Positions 7,632-17,050 are shown, numbered from the stretch's first letter. The stretch is DNA of 64,000 nucleotides from Bradyrhizobium algeriense (GCF_036924595.1 NZ_JAZHRV010000001.1:992001-1056000); one strand, 5' to 3'. The notes: generated by a model not told the origin, from the sequence alone. Program-made: numbers and translations.

Positions 7632-9221
7632 ATGGCCGACGCCACCGCCGCATCGCCGTCCGCGATGAACGCCGCGACCAACGCCGCCGAGCGCATCCCG
7701 CCGCGGCGGCTGTTTGCGTTTCTGATCATGGTGTTCGGGATGTTCATGTCGATCCTGGACATCCAGGTCGTCTCGGCATCGCTGTCGGAGATCCAGGCAG
7801 GCCTTTCGGCCAGCTCCAGCGAAGTATCGTGGGTGCAGACCTCCTACCTGATCGCTGAGGTGATCGCGATCCCGCTGTCCGGTTTCCTGTCGCGCGCCTT
7901 CGGCACCCGTCTGCTGTTTGCGATTTCCGCTTCCGGTTTCACCGTCGCGAGCTTCTTCTGCGGCTTTGCCTCGACCATCGAGCAGATGATCCTGTGGCGC
8001 GCGATCCAGGGATTTTTGGGCGCGGGTATGATCCCCACCGTGTTCGCGTCCGCCTATACGGTGTTTCCGCGCTCGAAGTTCCACATTGTCGGCCCGATCA
8101 TCGGCCTGGTCGCGACGCTGGCGCCGACCATCGGGCCGACGGTCGGCGGTTACATCACCGGCATGATGTCCTGGCATTGGCTGTTCTTCATCAACATCGT
8201 GCCCGGCATCGGCATCACGATCGGCGTCCTCGCGCTGGTCGACTTCGACCGCCCGAATTTCGCGCTGCTCGAGCTTTTCGACTGGTGGGGGCTTCTGTTC
8301 ATGGCGGGCTTTCTCGGCACCCTCGAATATGTGCTGGAAGAGGGGCCGCAATCTCAATGGCTGGAAGACACCTCCGTGGCTATCTGCGCGGCGATCTGTG
8401 TGGTCTCGGCGATCGCCTTCTTCTGGCGTGTGCTCAGCGCACGGGAGCCGATCGTCGACATCAGGACGTTTACCGACCGGAATTTCGGCGTCGGTTGCCT
8501 GATCTCGTTCTGTGTCGGCATCGGGCTGTACGGCCTGACCTATATGTATCCGCGCTATCTGGCCGAAGTGCGAGGCTACAGCGCGTTGATGATCGGCGAG
8601 ACCATGTTCGTCTCGGGCATTACCATGTTCCTCGCCGCGCCGATCGTTGGCAGGCTGATGACCAAGGTCGACATGCGCTACCTCATTGCCTTCGGTCTCT
8701 GCACGTTCGCGCTCGGCTCCTACCAGATGACCTGGATCACGAAAGAATATGATTTCTTCGAATTGCTGATCCCGCAGATCCTGCGCGGCGTCGGCATGAT
8801 GTTCGCAATGGTGCCGACCAACACCATCGCGCTCGGAACGCTGGCGCCGGAGCGGGTGAAGAACGCCTCGGGCCTGTTCAACCTGACGCGCAATCTCGGC
8901 GGAGCGGTCGGTCTCGCGCTCATCAACCAGGTGCTGAACGAGCGCACCGACCTGCACATCTCGCGTCTGCACGACCGCGTCAATTGGGGCAACGCCACCG
9001 CGGTCGAAACGCTCAACATGTTCACGCAACGCCTGCAGGGCATGGGCGATGCCGCGCTGATGGCGATGAAGCAATTGTCGCAGATCGTGCACCGCCAGGC
9101 CGTGGTGATGGGCTATGGCGACGCCTTCTTCATGCTGGCGGTGTTCTATTTCGGCCTGAGCCTGCTTGTCCTGGTTCTGAAAAAGCCTTCGGCAATGGTG
9201 GCCGGGGGCGATGCGCATTAG
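7632..9221 (+). CDS. DHA2-family MFS drug efflux permease (EmrB/QacA type)
   Basis: 529 aa with about 14 hydrophobic segments, the DHA2 pattern. The first helix has LDIQVVSASLSEIQ in place of the usual LDxTIVNVALP motif, a variant seen in EmrB/FarB-like pumps. Motif C-like TIGPTVGGYITGMMSW marks the fifth helix as a drug:H+ antiporter. It lies 50 bp after the membrane fusion protein gene and shares its operator. Together they form a proton-driven extrusion pump, probably for hydrophobic toxins or plant phenolics (inference). Confidence 0.92.
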   Translation: MADATAASPSAMNAATNAAERIPPRRLFAFLIMVFGMFMSILDIQVVSASLSEIQAGLSASSSEVSWVQTSYLIAEVIAIPLSGFLSRAFGTRLLFAISASGFTVASFFCGFASTIEQMILWRAIQGFLGAGMIPTVFASAYTVFPRSKFHIVGPIIGLVATLAPTIGPTVGGYITGMMSWHWLFFINIVPGIGITIGVLALVDFDRPNFALLELFDWWGLLFMAGFLGTLEYVLEEGPQSQWLEDTSVAICAAICVVSAIAFFWRVLSAREPIVDIRTFTDRNFGVGCLISFCVGIGLYGLTYMYPRYLAEVRGYSALMIGETMFVSGITMFLAAPIVGRLMTKVDMRYLIAFGLCTFALGSYQMTWITKEYDFFELLIPQILRGVGMMFAMVPTNTIALGTLAPERVKNASGLFNLTRNLGGAVGLALINQVLNERTDLHISRLHDRVNWGNATAVETLNMFTQRLQGMGDAALMAMKQLSQIVHRQAVVMGYGDAFFMLAVFYFGLSLLVLVLKKPSAMVAGGDAH

Positions 9222-9524
9222 CCGCGCTTGATGATGCCCATCACGCGGTTGTCATGTTGCAAATCACCCGCGATGCATTTATAAGCAGCGCATTGTCGCT
9301 CGAACCGGGGAGATTTGCATGATTTCGATGTATTCGCAGATCGTACCCTCGCGTCCGATGCCCGTGCTGGATTTTCGGTCGCTTTGCTGACCGCGATCAC
9401 TGCCAGCCCTGATCGGGCCTGACGTCCCGATCATCAAGCTTCCCAACGACTTAACGATATTTTTCAACGACGTTCGCGTTCGGCCCGAGGTCGGCTCGCG
9501 CGTCAATTCAGATGGAGCCGGCGT
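9222..9524. other. Intergenic region with a possible 23-residue leader-like ORF
   Basis: No annotated-size gene. An ATG at 9319 with GGGGAG about 8 bp upstream opens a 23-codon frame (starts MISMYSQIVPSRP, ends FRSLC) stopping at 9390. It could be a small protein or leader peptide of the ABC transporter gene, but no attenuator hairpin is obvious. Confidence 0.3.
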
Positions 9525-11354
9525 GTGCGCCAAGCGCAGCCGGATGACGCCATGACCGCTCTTAAAGACAAACGTCCCGCGGCAATACGCGTGGTGATCC
9601 CGTTCGTGTTCCGCCACTGGCTGCAGCAGCCCGGCCGCGCCGCAGTCGTTGCCGGCGGCCTGCTTGGCGCGACGGCGGCCGACCTGTTCATGCCGATCTT
9701 CTCCGGCCGCCTGGTCGATGCGCTGACCCTGGGCGCCTCGGACGCGGCGGCGCGGCATGCCGCGTTCGCAGCCTTCGGCGGGATCGTGGCGCTCGGCCTG
9801 ATGTCGATGGTGCTGCGGCTGACCGGCCTGCAGGCGATCGTGCCGTTCACGCTGAAGACCATGTCCGACGTGTCGCGGGACGCGTTCGCGCGCGTGCAGC
9901 GTTTCTCGACCGACTGGCACGCCAACTCATTTGCCGGCTCGACCGTGCGCAAGGTTACGCGCGGCATGTGGGCGCTCGACCTGCTCAACGACACCATTCT
10001 GATGGCGCTGTTGCCGTCGCTATTGGTGCTGGTGGGCTCGATGATCCTGCTCGGGCTGCACTGGCCGGTGCTGGGCGCGGTGATCGCCGTCGGCACGGTG
10101 ATCTATGTCTCGATGACGATGGCGTTCTCGGTGAACTTCATTGCGCCGGCCGCGCGCGTCTCCAATGCATGGGACACCAAGGTCGGCGGCACGCTGGCGG
10201 ATGCCCTGACCTGCAACGCAGTGGTGAAATCCTTTGGCGCGGAAGCGCGCGAAGATGCGCGGCTGGCCGGCGTCATCGGCCGGTGGCGCACGCGCGTGCG
10301 GCGGACGTGGTACCGTTACAACTACACCTCGACGGCGCAGCTCGCGGTGTTGTTGTGCTTCCGCGCATCCGTGATCGGCGGCGCGGTCCTGCTGTGGATC
10401 GCGGGCCGCGCCACGCCGGGCGACGTCACCTATGTGCTGACCAGCTACTACATCATCCACGCCTACCTGCGCGATGTCGGCATGCACATCAACAATCTGC
10501 AGCGTTCGGTCAACGACATGGAGGAACTGGTCGCGATCCACGCCGAGCCGATCGGCATTGCGGATGCGCCGGACGCAAAACCGATCGACATCCAGGGCGG
10601 CCGCATCGTGTTCGACGACGTGACGTTCCATTATGGCGGCCATCGCGCGCCGCTGTATGACGGCCTGTCGGTGGAGATCCGCGCCGGCGAGCGGGTCGGC
10701 CTGGTCGGCCGTTCCGGCTCCGGCAAGACGACCTTCGTCAAGCTGGTGCAGCGGCTGTACGACGTCAGTGGCGGAAAAATCCTGATCGACGGTCAGGACA
10801 TCGCGCAGGCGACGCAGCATTCGCTGCGCAGCCAGATCGCGATCGTGCAGCAGGAGCCGATCCTGTTTCACCGCACGCTGGCCGAGAACATCGCCTATGG
10901 CCGGCCGGGCGCCAGCATGTCGGCGATCGAGCAGGCGGCGCGGCTTGCCAACGCGCACGACTTCATCCTGCGGCTGCCCAAAGGTTATGGCACGCTGGTC
11001 GGCGAACGCGGCGTCAAGCTGTCCGGCGGCGAGCGGCAGCGCGTCGCGCTGGCGCGTGCGTTCCTGGCGGACGCGCCGGTCTTGATCCTGGACGAGGCGA
11101 CCTCGAGCCTCGATTCGGAATCGGAAGGCCTGATCCAGCAGGCGATGGAGCGGCTGATGAAAGGGCGCACCTCGATCGTGATCGCGCACCGGCTGTCGAC
11201 AGTACGCAGCCTCGATCGGATCCTGGTGTTCGACCGCGGTGAAATCGTCGAGCAGGGTAACCATGCCACACTGACGACGCGTCCCGGCGGTGTCTACCGC
11301 GGGCTGTTCGAACTGCAGGCCACGGAGTTCGGCCGCGTCTCGGCGGCGGAGTGA
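9525..11354 (+). CDS. ABC transporter, fused permease/ATPase (Atm1/MsbA-like exporter)
   Basis: About 609 aa. The N-terminal half has six hydrophobic helices (about 30-320). The C-terminal ATPase has Walker A GRSGSGKTT, Q-loop VQQEPILF, signature LSGGERQR, Walker B VLILDEATSSLD and H-loop IAHRLST. A half-transporter of this layout works as a homodimeric exporter; the substrate cannot be told. The start is uncertain: GTG 9525 has GGAG 7 bp upstream, while ATG 9552 (600 aa) has a weaker site. It stands alone apart from a small ORF just downstream. Confidence 0.88.
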   Translation: MRQAQPDDAMTALKDKRPAAIRVVIPFVFRHWLQQPGRAAVVAGGLLGATAADLFMPIFSGRLVDALTLGASDAAARHAAFAAFGGIVALGLMSMVLRLTGLQAIVPFTLKTMSDVSRDAFARVQRFSTDWHANSFAGSTVRKVTRGMWALDLLNDTILMALLPSLLVLVGSMILLGLHWPVLGAVIAVGTVIYVSMTMAFSVNFIAPAARVSNAWDTKVGGTLADALTCNAVVKSFGAEAREDARLAGVIGRWRTRVRRTWYRYNYTSTAQLAVLLCFRASVIGGAVLLWIAGRATPGDVTYVLTSYYIIHAYLRDVGMHINNLQRSVNDMEELVAIHAEPIGIADAPDAKPIDIQGGRIVFDDVTFHYGGHRAPLYDGLSVEIRAGERVGLVGRSGSGKTTFVKLVQRLYDVSGGKILIDGQDIAQATQHSLRSQIAIVQQEPILFHRTLAENIAYGRPGASMSAIEQAARLANAHDFILRLPKGYGTLVGERGVKLSGGERQRVALARAFLADAPVLILDEATSSLDSESEGLIQQAMERLMKGRTSIVIAHRLSTVRSLDRILVFDRGEIVEQGNHATLTTRPGGVYRGLFELQATEFGRVSAAE

Positions 11355-11365
11355 GGTGTGCAACG

Positions 11366-11593
11366 ATGGATTGCATGATCGACGCGGGCAAGCACACACG
11401 ACGAGCTCTCAACGCTGATCAAAGGCGTGCCTTAAAGGCGGCGACCGTGAGCGTGTTTCTGCGGCAGTACGGACGAAAAGCTCAACGCGGCGTAGAGCCG
11501 AACGATCGCCGTTATAGTCGGGAGGTGGAGAAAGCCCTGAAGCAATTGAAACCTGAAGTGCTGGATGCACTCATGCGAGATGACGAAGAATAG
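11366..11593 (+). CDS. Small hypothetical protein
   Basis: About 75 aa, Arg/Lys-rich and probably all-helical (RALNADQRRALKAATVSVFLRQYGRKAQRG, here split: RALNADQRRALKA and TVSVFLRQYGRKAQR), with a C-terminal EKALKQLKPEVLDALMRDDEE-like acidic helix. GAGGTG lies about 7 bp before ATG 11366 and just spans the ABC transporter stop, so co-translation is plausible. No family is recognised. It has the look of a small cytosolic accessory protein. Confidence 0.55.
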   Translation: MDCMIDAGKHTRRALNADQRRALKAATVSVFLRQYGRKAQRGVEPNDRRYSREVEKALKQLKPEVLDALMRDDEE

Positions 11594-11663
11594 CGAGTTC
11601 GGCGCGCTATCCGCTCGGAAAGCTGCAAGCCGAACTGGTTGCCGGACATCCGAAGCTGATCGA

Positions 11664-12596
11664 TCAGGATGCTGCCAACTGAGGCGGCTCGCGATCGCGT
11701 TGCGGCGGCGCAGGCGCCGCCCTAGCGCGCGTCCGCGTCGAGATCGCGACCGTCACCACGACGGCTGTGGCGAACAGCAGGATTTGCAGCGTGATGGTCT
11801 CGTCGTTGAAGAACGCCGCGAGCGCAAAGGTGACGAAGGGTTGCAGCAATTGGATCTGCGACACCCGCGCGATGCCGCCCATTGCGAGGCCGGCGTTCCA
11901 TGCGAAGAACCCGATCCATTGCGAGAACAGCGCGACATAGAGCAGCCCCAGCCATGGCCTCACGGCGATGTGGGCGATGTCGGCAGGCATGGTCAGCACG
12001 GTCGCAGGGATCGAGAGCGGCAGCGCGATCACCAGCACCCAGCTGATCACCTCCCAGCCCGGCATCTGCAAGGTGAGCCGGCCCGAGAATGCATAGCCGA
12101 TCGCGGCCACAGTGACGGATGCGAACAGAAACAGGTCGCCTGCCGCGAGCGCCCCGCCGCCTTGACGCAAGGCAAACGTGATCACCAGCGCGGCGCCGGC
12201 GACGGACGCGAGCCAGAACAGCGGCCTCGGCCGCTCATGGGTGATGGCAACCGCAACGAGCGCGGTGGCGATCGGAAGCACGCCCAGCACCACGCCGCCA
12301 TGCGACGCGTCGACCCGCTGCATCCCGAGCGACATCAGCAGCGGAAACAGGATGGCGACGCAAAGCATGGTGACCACCAGTTGCGGCCAAAGCGCGCGCG
12401 GCGGCAGCTTGCGGCGCAACACCAGCAGAAGCACGAGCGAGCATAGCCCGGCGATCACGGTGCGCAGCGAGGTCAGTGCAATCGGATCAATTTCCGTAAC
12501 CGCAATCCGCGTCGCCGGCAGCGTGCCGCCGAAGATCGCCATGCCGACGAAGCCCAGCAGCAGACCGAGACGCTCGCGTGACGAAGGAGGGCTCAT
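11664..12596 (-). CDS. EamA/DMT-family transporter
   Basis: 310 aa with ten hydrophobic helices in two EamA repeats. Repeat 1 contains AIFGGTLPATRIAV and LRTVIAGL; repeat 2 contains GYAFSGRLTLQMPGWEVISWVL and ends QIQLLQPFVTFALAAFF(N)DE, the classic DMT end motif. Such permeases export metabolites or amino acids across the inner membrane. The C-terminus is a Pro/Arg-rich tail. The start at 12596 gives MSPPSSRERLGLLLGFV, which fits the family. Neighbours give no substrate clue. Confidence 0.88.
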   Translation of the reverse strand: MSPPSSRERLGLLLGFVGMAIFGGTLPATRIAVTEIDPIALTSLRTVIAGLCSLVLLLVLRRKLPPRALWPQLVVTMLCVAILFPLLMSLGMQRVDASHGGVVLGVLPIATALVAVAITHERPRPLFWLASVAGAALVITFALRQGGGALAAGDLFLFASVTVAAIGYAFSGRLTLQMPGWEVISWVLVIALPLSIPATVLTMPADIAHIAVRPWLGLLYVALFSQWIGFFAWNAGLAMGGIARVSQIQLLQPFVTFALAAFFNDETITLQILLFATAVVVTVAISTRTRARAAPAPPQRDREPPQLAAS

Positions 12597-12668
12597 GACG
12601 CGACTGGTTAGCGGCTTTGCCGGTCAGCGTACAGCAATCTACTCGGTGCACATGGCGGCCATGCGCCG

Positions 12669-13412
12669 CTATCTCGGAGCAATGCTGCTCCACACCAATC
12701 CCAGTCCGGACAGGAACAGGAGAGCCAGCACGACGTCGTAGAAGTTTCGGTCGTTGAGGGCTCGATAGGTGCGCATGCCGAGGCGGGCGCCGATCAGCGT
12801 GCCGGGCATCGCCAGCAACGCCAGCCAGAAGACGTTCAGCTTCACGAAACCGGTGGCGGCTTGCAGGATCAGCGCGGCGCCGAGAATGGTGCCATTGAAT
12901 ATCTGGAAAACGCCGCGGCGCTGATCCTTGGTCCAGCCGCGTATGCTGGCCCACAGCGTCGGAAGCGGGCCCGACAGCCCGGCAAGGCCGCCGAGAATGC
13001 CGCCGGCGAATCCGACGCCGGCATCCGCGATGCGGCCGCCGAAACGAAAGGCCATCGGCTTGCGGATGAAATAGAGCGCGGCCGGAAACACCAGCAGCAT
13101 CACGCCGACGCTGAGCTTGAAAGTCTGCGGGTCGGCGCGCGCGACCAGCAGCGCCCCGATCGGCATGCCGAGGAGTCCGCCGGCCACAAACGGCAGAGCC
13201 AGCTTGAAGTCGAGGAGCTTCCACATCGACGGCAATGTCGAGATCTGCGAGCTGACCGAACAGATCAGCACCAGCGGCACGGCAATCGCGGGCGGCAGGA
13301 TGTAAAGCCAGATCCCCAGCGCCATCAGCGCCGTGCCGAAACCAGCAAGGCCGGAGACGAAACCACCGGCGAGCGCGCCGGCAAGCAGGATCGCGTAGGT
13401 AGCGACGTCCAA
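12669..13412 (-). CDS. TauE/SafE (TSUP) family permease
   Basis: 247 aa with about eight hydrophobic segments. The two TSUP signatures are visible: GALAGGFVSGLAGFGTALMA near the N-terminus and VGFAGGILGGLAGLSGPLPTLW in the second half. TSUP proteins move small anions such as sulfite, sulfoacetate or other organic acids. It is transcribed in the same direction as the EamA gene 72 bp downstream. No sulfur-metabolism genes are nearby, so substrate is open. Confidence 0.88.
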   Translation of the reverse strand: MDVATYAILLAGALAGGFVSGLAGFGTALMALGIWLYILPPAIAVPLVLICSVSSQISTLPSMWKLLDFKLALPFVAGGLLGMPIGALLVARADPQTFKLSVGVMLLVFPAALYFIRKPMAFRFGGRIADAGVGFAGGILGGLAGLSGPLPTLWASIRGWTKDQRRGVFQIFNGTILGAALILQAATGFVKLNVFWLALLAMPGTLIGARLGMRTYRALNDRNFYDVVLALLFLSGLGLVWSSIAPR

Positions 13413-13425
13413 TCTTCTTTCCCCC

Positions 13426-13500
13426 CGTCATTCCGGGGCGCGAAGCGAACCCGGAATTTCGAGATTCCGGGTCTGTCCTTCGGACCATCCCGGAATGACG
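13426..13500. repeat. REP-like palindrome (CGTCATTCCGGG type)
   Basis: CGTCATTCCGGG at the left edge is mirrored by CCCGGAATGACG at the right edge, with further internal symmetry. This is one of the common Bradyrhizobium intergenic palindrome types. Confidence 0.75.
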
Positions 13501-13591
13501 ATATTGAAATTTGCGGCGACGTTTACACGATGGAACAGACAGGTACTATCGCAATCCAAGCCTTCAACAACATCATCATGGAAACGGCCCG

Positions 13592-14308
13592 ATGAGTACA
13601 GCTCCTTCGAAAACCTTTCTCGTCTGTCACGGTGCCTGGTCCGCAGGCTGGGCCTGGAAGAAGATGCACCCGCTGATGCAGGCGGCCGGGCATCGTCTGC
13701 TGACGCCTACCTATACGGGTCTCGGCGAGCGTGCGCATCTGGCCAACCCTTCGATCGACCTGGATTCGCATATCGAGGACGTGCTGAACGTCATCAGGTA
13801 CGAGGACCTGCGTGACATCGTACTGGTCGGCCACAGCTATGGCGGCATGGTTGCTACCGGAGTTGCAGACCGTGCGCGCGACAAGGTCAAGCAGTTGATC
13901 TACGTCGATGCCTTTGTGCCCAACGATGGACAGTCGCTGCTCGATTTGTACGAGGCGGACCGGCCGCGGATACAGGAACTGTTGAAGAGTGGCGACGGCT
14001 GGCGGGTGCCGCCGAATCCGACGCCGCCGGATACTTCGCCTGCGGACGTCGAATGGCTGACGGCGCGTCGCGTCAACATGCCGATCAAATGTTTCGAGAC
14101 CAGGCTTAAGCTGCAGGGCGGGCCGCTGACCTTGCCACGTAGCTACATCTACGCCACGCGTATCGCGCCGGCTGACACGTTCGGACCGTTCGCCAGGATG
14201 ACGAAGAACGACCCCGCCTGGAGCTATTACGAGATCGACGCCAGCCATTCGCCGAACGTCACCGCGCCGGAAGCGTTGATGGCGCTGTTGCAAGAGATCG
14301 CTGCGTAG
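13592..14308 (+). CDS. Alpha/beta hydrolase (EstC/pyrethroid-hydrolase-like)
   Basis: 238 aa from ATG 13592; the longer frame adds an unlikely low-complexity tail that runs into the upstream repeat. The fold is clear: oxyanion region VCHGAWSAGWAWKK, nucleophile elbow VGHSYGGM (Ser near residue 84), YVDAFVPNDGQSL, and a C-terminal His in IDASHSPN. The family includes salicylate esterases, hydroxynitrile lyases and EstC-type carboxylesterases, acting on small esters. A paralogue lies 2 kb downstream on the other side of an AraC regulator. Confidence 0.85.
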   Translation: MSTAPSKTFLVCHGAWSAGWAWKKMHPLMQAAGHRLLTPTYTGLGERAHLANPSIDLDSHIEDVLNVIRYEDLRDIVLVGHSYGGMVATGVADRARDKVKQLIYVDAFVPNDGQSLLDLYEADRPRIQELLKSGDGWRVPPNPTPPDTSPADVEWLTARRVNMPIKCFETRLKLQGGPLTLPRSYIYATRIAPADTFGPFARMTKNDPAWSYYEIDASHSPNVTAPEALMALLQEIAA

Positions 14309-14320
14309 TTGCGTCGCTCT

Positions 14321-14443
14321 GTAGCCCGGATGGAGCGCAGCGAAATCCGGGACCGGTGCCAGTTACGGATGCCGTGTCAAGTATGGCCATTGAGCTGGCC
14401 GCGCGCTCAGATCCCGGATTGCGCTGCGCTCCATCCGGGCTAC
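14321..14443. repeat. REP-like palindrome (GTAGCCCGGATGGAGCGCAGC type)
   Basis: GTAGCCCGGATGGAGCGCAG at the left edge pairs with CTGCGCTCCATCCGGGCTAC at the right edge, about 120 bp apart, with an internal ATCCGGGA/TCCCGGAT pair. It fills most of the gap between the hydrolase and the AraC gene and could act as a terminator. Confidence 0.8.
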
Positions 14444-14534
14444 GAGGTGTCACCGCCGCCCGCATGCCGATTGACTCTCCGCCATCCGCCCAACAAGCTG
14501 GTGGTGGTCGACGTCGATCGCGGAGGGCAGGGCC

Positions 14535-15500
14535 ATGGCGGCCAGAACGACGGCAGGCATCGAGACGTGGTCGACTGGCTCGGTCGAGCCGGAACGGCGC
14601 CTCGACTATTGGATCGGCGCCGTCTGCGAGTGCTTTCTCGAAATGGATATCACGACGCAGATTCGATCGGGCTTCGACTGCTCCGTTCAGCGCGGGCAAC
14701 TCGACACCATCGGCATCAACCGCGTGCAGGGATCGGCGCAGCATGTCTACCGCCGCAAAGCCAGTGTCGCGCGCAGCGCGGCCAACTACTATTACCTGCT
14801 GTGCAAGACCGACAACGACTGGACCGTCATGCAGAACGGTCACGCGTCGCGGATGCGGCCGATGGATCTGGTGCTGCTGGATTCCCGGCGCTGCTATGAA
14901 TTCAACTTTGCGGTGACCGCGGATACGCTGTCGCTGGAGCTGCCGATCGCCTGGGTCGAATCGTGGATCACCGATCCCGAACGGCGCATCGGGCAGCGCA
15001 TCGACGGACGCGCCGGCTGGGGCGCGGCGCTCAGCGCATTTGCCTGCCAGCTAACTCCCCAGCTCGCCACGGACCGGCCGCTGCCGGCGCGGGTGCTGAC
15101 CGACCAGCTCGGCGCACTGCTGGCGCTTGGGTTCGACAGCGAGATTCCGGCCACGCCCGCCGAGCAGCGCGACGCCGCAAGACTTCTGGACCAGATCGGC
15201 TGTGCCATCAGGCTGCGCTACGCCGAGCCGGGACTGACGGCGGTGGCGGTCGCGGAGGAGTTGTGTGTCTCGGAGCGGACCTTGCACCGCTGCCTCAACA
15301 AAGCGGGCCTGACGTTCAGCGGGCTGCTCAACGATTGCCGGATGGCGGCGGCGCGCAGGATGCTGAGCGAGCCGCGGTTCGATCGCATCAGCGTTGGCGG
15401 CATCGGGCTGCGCGTCGGCCTGTCCGACCCATCCCATTTCATCCGCCAATGCCGCAGGTATCTCGGCATGACGCCTGGAGCGTTCCGGCGGCAGCGCTAA
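14535..15500 (+). CDS. AraC family transcriptional regulator
   Basis: 321 aa. The N-terminal half (about 30-190) is an AraC_binding_2/FeaR-type sensor domain (DYWIGAVCECFLEMD, MRPMDLVLLDS). The C-terminal AraC HTH pair is clear: LTAVAVAEELCVSERTLHRCL and, in the second HTH, ISVGGIGLRVGLSDPSHFIRQ followed by the family end YLGMTPGAFRRQR. It lies between two paralogous alpha/beta hydrolases in the same orientation, so it probably controls one or both, likely sensing an ester or aromatic effector (inference). Confidence 0.9.
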   Translation: MAARTTAGIETWSTGSVEPERRLDYWIGAVCECFLEMDITTQIRSGFDCSVQRGQLDTIGINRVQGSAQHVYRRKASVARSAANYYYLLCKTDNDWTVMQNGHASRMRPMDLVLLDSRRCYEFNFAVTADTLSLELPIAWVESWITDPERRIGQRIDGRAGWGAALSAFACQLTPQLATDRPLPARVLTDQLGALLALGFDSEIPATPAEQRDAARLLDQIGCAIRLRYAEPGLTAVAVAEELCVSERTLHRCLNKAGLTFSGLLNDCRMAAARRMLSEPRFDRISVGGIGLRVGLSDPSHFIRQCRRYLGMTPGAFRRQR

Positions 15501-15617
15501 AGCCTTGTTGTAATCCCCTTGGCGTAAATCGCCGATGACGGTGGCCGGATCCGGCCATCGGGGCCGAGATGCCGTCTCTATCAAGGTTCGATTTTCCGAA
15601 ATCGAGGGGAGACGGGA

Positions 15618-16346
15618 ATGGCAAATACTTACGTACTGGTTCACGGCGCGTGGCACACCGGCGCCGAAATGGAAGCGGTAGCCGGGCATCTTCGCAAGAG
15701 CGGCCACGCCGTGCATTGCCCGACGCTGGCCGGCAACAACAAGGATGACGATCGCGAGACGATCGGGCTCGAGCAGGCGATCTCGTCGGTTGTCACTTAC
15801 ATCGAAGCGAACAATCTGCGCGACATCCGTCTGGTCGGCCATTCCTATGGAGGCATGGTGATTTCGGGCGTCGCCGACCGCCTGACGGACAGGATCAAAC
15901 GCCTCGTCTATGTCAACGCCTTCGTGCCGCTGGACGGGCAGTGCCTCAACGACATGGTGCCACCGCATTATGTCGGCCTGTTCGACGCGGTGGCCGCCGC
16001 CAACAAGGGCGCCGTCATGCTGCCGTTCGAAATCTGGCGCGATGCCTTCATCAACGACGCCGACCTCGAACTGGCAAAATCCGCCTTCGCCAAACTCAAT
16101 TTGCATCCGTACAAGACATTCACGGACAAGATCACGCTGAAGCAAGCGTTGGCGGAACTGCCGATCGGCAAATCCTACGTCAATTGCCGGCAGGACATCG
16201 CGCTGCCGCACGGCATGCCATGGCATCCGCGGTTGTCGGAACGGCTCGGGCTATTCCGGCTGGTCGAGTGCGACGGCAGCCACGAGATGTTCTTCAGCAA
16301 TCCGGCGCGGCTGGCGCGGGCGATCGGAGAGGCCGGGCGCGACTGA
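15618..16346 (+). CDS. Alpha/beta hydrolase, paralogue of the 13.6 kb hydrolase
   Basis: 242 aa with GGGGAGACGGG upstream of the ATG. Motifs are YVLVHGAWHTGAEM, VGHSYGGM (Ser near 80), RLVYVNAFVPLDGQCL and a C-terminal ECDGSHEMFF giving the catalytic His. It shares the VADRxxDxxKxLxYVxAFVPxDGQ block with the upstream hydrolase, so the two are diverged members of one esterase family. The lid region (about 120-190) differs strongly, suggesting a different substrate. Confidence 0.85.
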   Translation: MANTYVLVHGAWHTGAEMEAVAGHLRKSGHAVHCPTLAGNNKDDDRETIGLEQAISSVVTYIEANNLRDIRLVGHSYGGMVISGVADRLTDRIKRLVYVNAFVPLDGQCLNDMVPPHYVGLFDAVAAANKGAVMLPFEIWRDAFINDADLELAKSAFAKLNLHPYKTFTDKITLKQALAELPIGKSYVNCRQDIALPHGMPWHPRLSERLGLFRLVECDGSHEMFFSNPARLARAIGEAGRD

Positions 16347-16364
16347 GTTTGTTGCGCGAATGGC

Positions 16365-16395
16365 GAGGGGTCCGGCGCGTTACGCCGAACCCCTC
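16365..16395. terminator. Bidirectional terminator-like hairpin between hydrolase and rnpB
   Basis: 13-bp stem GAGGGGTCCGGCG/CGCCGAACCCCTC with one mismatch and a 5-base loop, placed between convergent transcripts. There is no long T tract, so efficiency is uncertain. Confidence 0.5.
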
Positions 16396-16404
16396 ATTCT
16401 CAAA

Positions 16405-16834
16405 GCATCAGCCAGCCTGTAAGCCGGGTTCTGTAGGGCACCATTCTTGCGAATGGTACGTGACGGCCATTCCTCTGGGACCATGTTTGCACATGGCCTC
16501 GAGCAACCTACCCGGACGGCGAGCCTGACATCGCCCTGCGGAGTTATCGCCCGAAAGCGAACTGTCCGCGTTGCCGTCCCTATTCGGTTTTGCTCCCGGT
16601 GTGGTTTGCCATGCCGTTTCCGTTGCCGGATACGCGGTGCGCTCTTACCGCACCTTTTCACCCTTGCTCGCCCCCTCCCTTTCGGGTGGGGGAAAGCGGT
16701 TCATTCTCTGTGGCACTTTCCCTGGGGTTGCCCCCGCCGGACGTTATCCGGCACCGTATGTCGATGGAGCCCGGACTTTCCTCCCCCGCAGCCTTTCGAC
16801 CATAGCGGGAGCGGCCGTCCGGCCGACTGACGCC
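16405..16834 (-). ncRNA. rnpB: RNase P RNA (class A)
   Basis: About 430 nt on the minus strand. Read 5' to 3', it begins GGCGTCAGTCGGCCGG, soon shows the conserved GAGGAAAGTCCGGGCTCC block, then a GGGTGAAAAGGTGCGGTAAGAGC-like core (split: GGTGAAAAGGTGCGG, TAAGAGCGCACC) and ends with the universal ACAGAACCCGGCTTACAGG element before the pairing 3' end. This is the catalytic RNA that trims tRNA 5' leaders together with RnpA. Ends are set by P1 pairing and are good to a few bases. Confidence 0.95.
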
Positions 16835-16960
16835 TTACGCATGGGGATTTCGGTGCGCCGCGTCAAGGGAAAGCGATGGTTAATCGGGTTCCAAATGCGC
16901 AATTTTGACAGAAGCGGCACGGCGGCATTTGATGCTGCGGATGAGCAGCGGTGAGGCGCG

Positions 16961-17050
16961 ATGAAAATTCCTGCAGGTCTTGGTGAAGCATTGCTGCACA
17001 GCGCCTCCGACGCGATCATCGCGACTGATCGGAACGGGCGCATCACGTGA
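16961..17050 (+). pseudogene. Truncated PAS-domain remnant
   Basis: An ATG at 16961 opens a 29-codon frame ending ASDAIIATDRNGRIT and then TGA. This is the start of a PAS sensor domain (normally continued by a WNxGAExIFG-like block), of which nothing further is seen downstream. It is most likely the 5' scrap of a deleted sensor gene next to rnpB. Confidence 0.45.

Noticed and set aside
7569..9218. 549-residue minus-strand frame opposite the DHA2 permease
   Set aside because: Low-complexity His/Arg/Asp-rich shadow of a membrane protein gene.
11594..11663. Frame reading YPLGKLQAELVAGHPKLIDQ before a stop
   Set aside because: It looks protein-like, but the frame has no start codon after the preceding stop; at best it is a gene remnant.
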